From positions 154,189,461-154,253,460 of the forward strand of contig CM051460.1 in NCBI GenBank assembly GCA_028095005.1: a DNA stretch of 64,000 nt. The letters run 5' to 3'. The translations under genes were made by a program, and so were the position numbers. The DNA comes from Rhynchospora pubera (taxonomy: Eukaryota > Streptophyta > Magnoliopsida > Poales > Cyperaceae). Shown here in pieces: positions 56,014 through 64,000 of this stretch; position 1 is the first letter of the stretch; each line of letters opens with the position of its first letter. The notes beneath the pieces were generated by a model. The model made no database searches, had not been told where the DNA came from, and saw only the letters and a list, made by a program, of their open reading frames with translations.

Positions 56014-56572
56014 TAGGACTGAGCAAAAAACTCGGCCCTCGTGAGCTAGCTCGAACTCAAATCGGATAATACTCGATAGCAACTCGAGCTGTTTCAGCTC
56101 GAGCTGGAATAACTCGAGCTACACCGGCTCGGAAGGCCCATGAGCTGAGTTTGAGTTTCCTTCAGCTCGCTCAGTTCAACTCGTGAGACTTAGCCCAATT
56201 CGTTTGTTTAGTCTGTAACCCAGTCCAGTTTTTAATCACTATTCTATAACCCTAAGTTCTTTTCATTTTTAGGGAGAAATAACCGTATCTTCCTCCTGAT
56301 CTCTCCGTATGTCTTCTATGTGCATTTTAAACATTGTTTAATATTTATGTTGTTTGCTTTTTAGTTTAGTCCATTACGTAGTCTCAAAGTTTGATATTTA
56401 ATAACGAGCTAGTTTTCAAGCCATGAGCCAACTCGAGTTCTAATGAGTTGAGTTTGAGCTGCTAAAAAAACTCGGAATTGCCTTGTGTGCTGAGCTGAGC
56501 CAGCTCGACTTGAGATGAGCTCGAGTTCGAGTTAGTCTCGGCTCGCTCAGGCTCAGCTCATCTACACCCCTA
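56014..56572. mobile_element. Non-autonomous hAT element, 559 bp, perfect 8-bp target duplication
   Basis: It starts TAGGACTGAGC and ends CTACACCCCTA, weakly inverted termini of the TAGGGGTG class. The flanking duplication atctgtac is at 56006-56013 and 56573-56580. The sub-terminal parts are packed with gagct/agctc and ctcga motifs in both orientations (ctcgagct, gagctcgagttcgagtt), probable binding repeats. No transposase is coded. Confidence 0.88.
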
Positions 56573-56754
56573 ATCTGTACCATCTCATCCAAAAATGAAA
56601 AGAACGCTCAGAGCGCCTTTTCGTTTTCGCGCCAGCGTTCTCTCCTCTCTCACTTTCACTTCCATCCCCATGCTAACTTCCACTTCCCTTTCCACTCCAG
56701 CATGCTTCCCTATCCCCTTCCTTAACTCTCATCTCTCTTATCTACATTCTTATA

Positions 56755-57010
56755 CGCTTATATTAAGGTGATCCCTTCTTATAACTAATTGAGCATTTGT
56801 GCTTATAAGTCAATCCCTTATTACATCTAATAAATGCACTAATAAGGTAAGCTTTTGCTACACCTAATTGAACATTTATACATGTAAGATGATCACTTAT
56901 TATATATGATAAACTTTATAAGATGATCCCTCATTATAACAATCCAATCAATTATATTTATAAGATGATCTCTTATCGTATCTAATATATGCACTTATAA
57001 GTTTTGTTGC
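56755..57010. repeat. Degenerate short tandem repeat
   Basis: A motif like ataagatgatcccttattata, followed by tctaata and a t-gcacttata stretch, recurs four or five times (56755, 56800, 56885, 56916, 56958) with variable spacing. Confidence 0.55.
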
Positions 57011-58030
57011 GACAAAATGATCATTTACACTTATTATAACACTTTAGGACTAGAAAACAGAAAAAATAGAGAATTTAGCAAATAAATGAGAATGGAGAAG
57101 TATGAGACTGGAACATGAAGGAGGGAAGAGAGAGAAAATCACCGTAGGGAGGAAGAGAGAGGGAGTTGTGTGGAGTCAGATCCGCATGAGGGAGAGGCCT
57201 AGAGGAAGGGAGGGAAGTAGGGAGAGGGAGTCACGCCGCGCGAGAGGGAGGAAAAAGGAAGGCGCGCTGGGAGTCGTGTGGGGATGACTCTATAGAATGG
57301 TACGGATGGTGTTGAAAAAGATGGTATGAAGTAATTCCCTCCAAAATTGTCCATTACAATTATCAGACGATCTAAATTTTGCAAGGACTTGTTCTTTAAT
57401 GTGTGTACTTGAAAAATTACATCTGTGAGGTAACTAATAATCAATTTGGTCCGCTTGACTCGAACTCGACCACTAAACATGTACGGAATCATATCCTCTA
57501 CTGCATTTGTAGTGGTTCATTATAACCGTCCAATCAATAATAGATGTCTCATGATTAATATTGAATTCGTACGGTCCATAAAATTTAACCGTCGAGATTC
57601 GATCAGATGGTTCTGATGAATCTGCAAAGGATACTTATCCAAACATGTATTGTCGTGTCATGTTATCAATATGTTATCAATATGTTTGAATCATAAATAA
57701 TTGCGCACTTAACTTAATGCATGCGGATCAAGCTTTTAAATTTTGATTTTTTCGGTATGACGGTCCCAGGTACTCACGTTATTTCGATGTTATAACGACG
57801 ATATAACGGTGCAGTGTTTTTTTCAAAGTTTGACACACATCAATTCTATAACTATCAATTTATATGCTTATACATCTCCAATACTCCATACAAATAGCAT
57901 ACGGCCATACCAAATTCAATATACTGCAGTGTACCAATGTTCAGTAGCAATAGTAGCTTGTACCAATTTAACAATAGTTCAATATTGAATACACAATTTA
58001 ACAATAGTAGCAATAACAGCTTGCTATTTC
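57011..58030. other. Spacer with a purine-rich patch, no gene supported
   Basis: 57100-57290 is very rich in A and G on the plus strand (gagggaagagagagaaaatc, ggaagggagggaagtaggga). The open frames there are low-complexity. The remainder is AT-rich and unrecognised. Confidence 0.35.
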
Positions 58031-58092
58031 GCTGAAATAACTGAAATAACGTGTTATATCGCCGAAATAACTGAAATAACGTGTTACGTCAT
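58028..58092. repeat. Short tandem repeat with gaaataactgaaataacgtg unit
   Basis: The unit cgctgaaataactgaaataacgtgtta is repeated as cgccgaaataactgaaataacgtgtta, about 31 bp apart. Related words (ttatttcg, gttataacg) are scattered from 57775 to 58170. Confidence 0.75.
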
Positions 58093-58846
58093 TTTCTCAA
58101 TTAAGACTGTAACGTTCATGCGGTTTAACACAGAATACCGCAATTTTTGTTATTTCGCTGAAATTTAGAAGCTTGATGCGGATTGACATATAGCTGCTGG
58201 TGTGTGTATGCGTGGATTTTAGGCGTGACAATTTTTTCTAGTCAGATATATTTATGGATAAGAGATTGCTCGATCTATTAAGCCCTATAAAGGTCTCATT
58301 TTAGGAATATAGTGCAGTTGCCTAGCGACAGCTGTTCCTTAAAATGAGAAAATGTCAAGAAAAAAAATTATATATTAAAAATACAAACATAAAAGGAAGT
58401 CCTAAAACGCACAAATGTTACATTTAATATTTTCATAAGAATAAACTTTTATGTGTCATGATCTTTTTTATGAACACCAAATCAAAATTGAATTAGGATA
58501 GATTATTTTTACGTAAGTAAATTCAAACTAGATTTGTAAGTCGAATTTCGCTCAACGATATTGGATTTTATTATAAATAATATATGAAAAAATTGTGCTT
58601 TTATTTTTCAAGCCAATAGATGATTTTAAAATAAGAAAATTTTTAATAAAGATTTTAGTAGAAAGAATTCCATTACAAAAGTATATTTATTGGTGTAGTT
58701 GTATTGGTTCCATTGGATAATATTCTCCACCACTGTCATTACCTGACATTTCTATAGATTAGTTTTCTCCATAAAGCATTAGTTGCACTGGTACCATACA
58801 TAAAATAAGATTTATCATTATTTATCAATCTAAGTGGGGGATTATT

Positions 58847-59216
58847 GGAAATAGTTTGATAAATGCGTGAAGATGTGCATTGAGAAGATACGATCAATAG
58901 ATGCCATGAGCGGATGCAATGAAAAGGTACTATGGGTGGATGTCATGTGCAAATGTCATGGAAGGGTGCTATGACCAGATGCCATGAAAGGATTTCATGA
59001 GCATATGCATTGAAAGGTCTTGATGAAAATATATATAACCTATAATTAAGTAGGAAATTATTGAAATTGGCTTAATAAATGTGTGATTGTGTAGAGCTGC
59101 ATTGAGAACATGCGATGAAAAAGTGTCATGTGCAGATGTGATGAAAAGGTGTCATGGACAGATGCCATGTAAAGATGCCATGAAAGGGTGCCATGAACGG
59201 ATGCCATGAGCAAACT
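58847..59216. repeat. Diverged tandem duplication with inner gatgccatg/gatgtcatg repeats
   Basis: Two halves, about 58847-59025 and 59051-59216, both begin with a ttattgaaat/taataaatg(c/t)gtga stretch, then gcattgagaa and a series of short units like gatgccatgaaaaggtgtcatg. The minus-strand frame over the second half is just a translation of the repeat. Confidence 0.75.
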
Positions 59217-59562
59217 GTTATTTTTTTTATAAAAGAAAAGAGCATTATTTATAGATAAAATGTAGATACCCTTTGGTGGAGGCATATATTTGATTGCGTC
59301 ATTTGGCGAGACATCCCTGATACCCTATGGTCACCATGTAAGTTATGCATCTTTTCAATCACACATTTTAAACCATCAATTTGATTGTATCATTTGGCGA
59401 GATATCTTTCGAATGACACTCTATAAAATATATATTAAAATAGACACATTTTCATTCACACCTTTTGGAACAATCCACACATTTTTATTATATGTAAGAT
59501 AAGTATAAATTAATATTACCAAATAAAGTTGCAGAATGACATATTACATTATTTGAAAAGTA

Positions 59563-59679
59563 AAATATCCCAAGAGACCAGTAACACCCTCAAATATCCC
59601 AAGAGACCAGTAACACCCTCATGTCATGAACATTCCATGACTTTTTAACACCCTCATGCCATGAACATTCCATGACTTT
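59563..59679. repeat. Two adjoining tandem duplications
   Basis: A 29-bp unit (aaatatcccaagagaccagt...) is repeated at 59563-59591 and 59592-59620. An overlapping 34-bp unit (taacaccctcatgtcatgaa...) is repeated at 59611-59644 and 59646-59679, with one C/T difference. Confidence 0.9.
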
Positions 59680-61339
59680 GGAATCTGTAAAGCATGCAGC
59701 GAAATATCATGAGAAAACAAGACTCCTTTGATAATTTTGTGGGACTAATTATTAAACAATACATCAAGAAGACAAGAAGGCGTATGAAGCCACCTTCAAA
59801 GCAGTATATATATTCAATACGACATTTACCAAGTCAAAGATGTTCATGGGACGACTGATATATAAAAAAACTTCGACGCTCATATGAATGCATTATTGAA
59901 AGCTGAGCATAAAATTTACATGTGCGACAGTTGTAAATTACTTTTTTTTACATGTGCGGCAATTGTAAATTATTCCGATAGGACAATGACAGCAGGTTGG
60001 ATCCAACTTACATAGTATTGGCAGCATGAAGGGGAATTAATATCTGCAAAACCCCTTTGAAATAGGCGGAAAAAAAAGAAACAATAATGAACGGATGGGG
60101 AGATTGCTTTTTACATTTTAAACTAAGAGGGATCAATATTTTTTAATTTGGATGCATAAGAATAAGAATAAAGAATCGGATAAAAATAAACTCTAAATTT
60201 TTTATTTTTGTAAAATCCAAACAACACAAAAATAAAAAATTTGGGCTTAATTATTCGGGTCCTTATTCATATTCTAATAAAACCATAAAATATGAATAAA
60301 GAATATGAATAGACACATATTTATAAACCATTATTCTTATTCCTTCATGGCAATATCCAAACATACCAGGGTCATTTTCCCTTTATTATTTCCTTTATCT
60401 CCTTCGTATTCTGAAATTCAAACAAAATACGAAAGCAATATAATGTGGGTCAATTTTCTCCTCCCTCCCCACCTAACTTTTATTATATCATAAATGACCC
60501 ATAAGTTTGCCTTTTTGATATTTATGGCTCTTGATCGCCAACCAACTTACAAAAAAAAAAAAAAGGCATTCTTAGATCTTGATAATATATACTAGGATTT
60601 GTAACCAAACACATTGCATCCAAGTCCTGCGATCTCACCAACCCAAAATGAACGACCAGGATTGTACACTGTTCTAACCATTGTTTACCCACAGTTGTTT
60701 CGGATTCGGGTTGAATTACGCGGATTAATATATTAAATGATTTGTTGAATTCTTATATTAATACATCAATAGACGTCCGCCATGTTGTTCACAAAGCATC
60801 AATATTTTTTAAGCTAAATATGAACGTGTATAAATTTATATTTTTTTCATATTTAATACAAATATAACTCGTATTTGGCTATTTGCAAAGGCATCGAATT
60901 TGCACTTCTATCTAATCGGTTAATGTTAAGTGTCACAATCAAGAATTTACCGACTGGAACTTCCATCTCAACGCATATGATTGAGTAAAACTTTTACTCA
61001 ATCAAATGTAAGTTGGATGTCTTTTACAGTTTTACTATGAATGATCATTGCATGTCTTTTACAGGTGACTTTCTGCACTTTTCTTTTGAATTCCAACGTG
61101 GCTTGCTGTGTTGGATATTTTACGATGCTTTTTTTATTGCTAGGTTCCGGAGCGATCCAGAGTGGGCTCCATTATTTATCAAGTCATTTATTAATTATTT
61201 AAGGTTTGTATAAGTAAATTTTGTGTGTTTAGTCTTAAATTCATCATACTTAAAAGTGATTGGACCATGTAGTGACTAGCGAGCACACAGTTAACAGTTC
61301 ACCGAATCACCGTTCACGTCTTGCGCATATTTTGAGAGA
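59680..61339. other. AT-rich intergenic DNA, no gene seen
   Basis: Contains the MITE relic at 60140-60368. The open frames at 60305-60493 and 61013-61213 have no recognisable domain. Confidence 0.4.
60140..60368. mobile_element. Diverged MITE of the GTTTGGAT / ATCCAAAC family
   Basis: The left arm tttggatgcataagaataag pairs with the right arm ttattcttattccttcatgg...atccaaac. The middle (aacccaaac-like, ttgggcttaattattcggg, ataaaaccataaaa) follows the order of the copy at 15926. It is older and more AT-drifted than that copy. Confidence 0.7.
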
Positions 61340-64000
61340 TTATTTATTATTATTTTTTTTATCAAAAACACCCAAAAACAGGGATCTAGCAATAAAGAAA
61401 AAGTTAATCATGAGTTGTAGGCTCTACAAAGTGTAACGAAAAACCAAAACCAAGCAAGTCTAAACCAACCAATCCGCTAAGCATAAAAAGACAGAAAAGA
61501 CCAAAAAATACATCAAAGGCAACACCTACTACAAAAACTAAGCAGTAGAATCAGTGTCATCTGACACGCGACCATCTTCATCAGACCCAAGGTTCACAAA
61601 AACTGGCTAAGTTGGCTGATTATCAATTGATCTCTCACTATGCTGCACAAAATTGGTCTCTAGATAGGTGTGATTTCATGTCCAAGAGTAAAAGAGGTTA
61701 AAAATCTGAAAAGCAATATTATTGAGAAAAAGTTTTGCTTTGTCAGAAAAGCAAACTCCATTCCTAAAACGCCACATAACCCAACAACTAACTACAAATA
61801 AAGAGCCAAGATAAATCTTATCAGACTTATTTAAGTGTTGCCAATAAATCCAAAGATCAGAGATGCAAGATCCATTTAAGCAAAGCCCCCTAGTATTATA
61901 AGTATTGAAGAAGGTCCAAAAATCTCTAATTTCCTAACATAGCAAGAAAAGATGATCAATAAATTCACAATCATTACACAAATAACACTTGTTTGGGCCC
62001 ACCCATCCTAGCCTCTTTTTGCTAAATTATCCTGAGTGAGAATCTTGTTTTGTACCACTAACCAGAAGAACAATTTAACCTTAAGAGGAAGATGTAGCAT
62101 CCAAATAGAATCACTACACCACCATTATTCAGATGATTGTAAATTGAACTAATAGTAAAAAGTCCTGAATTGTACCATAACCAAACAACACTATCTCTTT
62201 CTGCAGAGAGAAAGGTATTATCTAGGAGCAATTGAATATCCTTCTTTTCTTGCTTTAGGATATTGGTGTCTCCTCTTTTGAGAAATAGATTCATTCTGCC
62301 CTTACCCCAAACATCAACTAAAGTAGCAGAGGGCCTTTTAGTTTTCCTAAAAGCTTCAGGCAAAGTAGCAGCTAATTTGATGTGACCATGTCACTTATCA
62401 TCCCAAAATCTAATATTGGTGCCATTACCTACTACTCTCCTGGTACCAAACTTAATAATAGAAAATAACTTACAAATAGCCTTCCGATGGAAAGAAGCTG
62501 TAAGAGAGGTTCTACCTTTATATTTTATTTGAATCAAATCTAACCAAAGATTTTGAGAGTCCTGATGAAAGAACTTCCGAGCCCACTTTTCCATTAAAGC
62601 TACATTTAACTGTCTAAGATTAGTTATACTCCAACCTCCAAACTCTTTTTTTCTGCAAATAGACTCCCAAGCAGTCAAATGAAACCTCTTAGTACCCATA
62701 CTCTAATAGTTGCCCCACAAAAAATTTGATCTAACTTTATCAATTCTGTTAATAACCCAGGTGGGGCACATAAACATAGAGAGATAATAAACAGGAAGAG
62801 CAGAAAGTACAGAATTAACAAGAATAAGTCTCCCTCCCAGAGAAAGAAGATTACCCTTCCACTTAGAAATTTTTTTCTCAATTTTGTCTATTAGAATTAA
62901 CCAATCATGTTTCAAAGGTTTCTTCCAATACAATGGAACTCCTAAGTATTTAATAGGAAGACTACCTAAATTACAATTTAGTAAGTTGGCTAAATTTCTA
63001 GCTTTAGAATAAGAAATATTAAGAGGGATCAATTCTGATTTAGCAAAATTTATTTTGAGACCAGAGCATCCCTCAAACGATTTCAAAGCCCAGAAAAAAT
63101 TTTCAACTACCAACTTATCACTTTTAACAAATGAAAGGGTATCATCTGCATATTGCAGATGAATAGTTTTAAAACCACTGGATAAAATTGGTCCTAAACC
63201 AAAAAGGTGACCTTTTTCCATACCATTGTGAAGGATTTTAGCTAGTCCATCAGCTACCAAAAGAAAAAGATAAGGAGAGATAGGGTCTTCCTGTTTGAGT
63301 CCTTTCTTGCACTCAAAATAGCTACCTGTACTACCATTGATAGTGATTGCAAACCTTCCTCCTACTAGTAATTGCACAATCCATCTAACAAAATTGGGAT
63401 GAAAATCTCTATCCATTAAACATTGAATCAAAAAGGACCAATTGATTTTATCAAATTCCTTTCCAAAATCCAATTTGAGAAGAATTCCTTCTTCTTTTGA
63501 ACTATGTACAGAGTGTAATAACTCTTGTGCCACAACTACTCCTTCCAATATATATCTATCTTTTAGAAAAGCATTATGATTTTAACTAACAATGAGAATG
63601 AGAACAGAGGCAAATCTAATGGATATAACCTTAGAAAATATTTAAAAAATGCAATTGATTAAGCTGATAGGTCTAAAGTCAGTTACCTTAACAGCATCCT
63701 CAATCTTTAATATCAAACTAATAATAGCTCTATTAAAAAGGGAGATATCTAAGTTATGATGATGAAATTGTAAGAACAAATTCATCAAGTCATCTTTAAT
63801 AATCTCCCAAAAAGAGTGATAAAAGAGCATAGGAAAACCATCAGGTTCGGGGACTTTGTCAGCTCTCATGGCAAAAATTGCAGCCTTAACTTCTAGTTCA
63901 GAGAAAGGTGCAATTAAAAGGTCATTATCTAAAACAGAAACCCTCTCACTTTCTTTCCACAAGTCACTTTTTAAAGCACCCCATCCTACTGTAGAGGTAC
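61340..64000 (-). mobile_element. L1-like LINE, 3' half, inactive
   Basis: The minus strand carries, in order, end-of-endonuclease/start-of-RT sequence, reverse transcriptase, zinc-binding RVT tail and a 3' UTR. It ends in an A-rich tail (GATAAAAAAAATAATAATAAATAA, around 61341-61363). The 5' half with the endonuclease lies beyond the right edge. Stops and frameshifts break the reading frame, so the copy is dead. Without the 5' end the target duplication cannot be checked. Confidence 0.9.
62041..64000 (-). pseudogene. LINE reverse transcriptase ORF2 remnant
   Basis: The best block is 62703-63548 (281 codons). It contains LLKLDFGKEFDKINW, GLKQEDPISPYLFLLVADGL (changed from the usual QGDP type) and the catalytic QYADDT, then SLPIKYLGVPLYW, KISKWKGNLLSLGGRLILV and SNFLWGN, the usual order for plant L1-clade RT. 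Upstream, 63642-63962 codes VPEPDGFP and DFRPISLIN, the start of the RT domain, now out of frame. Downstream in the same frame, after a TAG at 62703-62705, KRFHLTAWESIC and KEFGGWSI follow. After a TGA at about 62391 comes the region with WLWYNSGLFTISSIYNHL; a frame change then leads to the zinc-binding tail. A further in-frame TAA lies near 63582. At least three stops and two frameshifts mark it as a pseudogene. Confidence 0.9.

Noticed and set aside
57100..57290. Purine-rich stretch as a possible gene
   Set aside because: The open frame is a low-complexity Arg/Glu/Gly sequence with no domain; more likely a simple GA-rich tract.
62675..62881. Additional minus-strand open frame within the LINE
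   Set aside because: It is an out-of-frame reading of the reverse transcriptase region.

Overview
This window is plant nuclear DNA, most likely from an angiosperm. The evidence is spliced genes with GT-AG introns, AT-rich intergenic DNA, a plant endo-xylanase with three carbohydrate-binding modules, a plant-type alpha/beta-hydrolase, a Ty3/gypsy element of the Tat type, L1-like LINE sequence and many MITEs. I cannot name the species. Only two host genes are visible; nearly everything else is transposable elements or unassigned AT-rich DNA.

Layout: 47-3110 (minus) holds the 5' part of a GH10-type endo-1,4-beta-xylanase gene. Three carbohydrate-binding modules are each coded by two exons, and the catalytic part lies off the left edge. 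3.2-11 kb is intergenic, with a Mutator-like foldback MITE (9-bp target duplication), diverged tandem repeats and microsatellites. 11089-15513 (plus) is a complete 10-exon gene for a predicted serine esterase/lipase of 372 aa, with a PIF/Harbinger-like MITE in intron 1 and a Mutator-like MITE in intron 2. 15.9-23.5 kb is a MITE-rich spacer with two hAT-type elements that have exact 8-bp target duplications.

23531-51638 is the dominant object: a 28.1-kb Tat-type LTR retrotransposon in minus orientation, flanked by a perfect 5-bp duplication (attcc). Its two LTRs are 7742 bp each and almost identical. It has a primer binding site, a polypurine tract and one uninterrupted 3822-codon gag-pol ORF: gag, protease, reverse transcriptase, degenerate RNase H, second RNase H and integrase. 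Notable features are a very long predicted leader (about 6 kb from a TATA box to the ORF), an array of hairpin-forming repeats in the LTR half next to the primer site, and a very large acidic region between gag and protease bounded by two copies of a CLYHx4GHx4C motif. The element looks young.

51.6-61.3 kb is gene-free: a nested cluster of MITEs, two further hAT elements with perfect 8-bp target duplications, foldback elements and several small tandem repeats. 61.3-64.0 kb (minus) is the 3' half of a dead L1-like LINE, with reverse transcriptase and zinc-binding remnants broken by stops and frameshifts.

The two host genes show no functional link. The esterase reading frame survives despite two intronic MITEs. 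The retrotransposon supplies all of its own recognisable functions (capsid, protease, RT, RNase H, integrase) and appears structurally autonomous. No CRISPR array, rRNA or tRNA gene was seen. All coordinates and LTR comparisons were made by eye.
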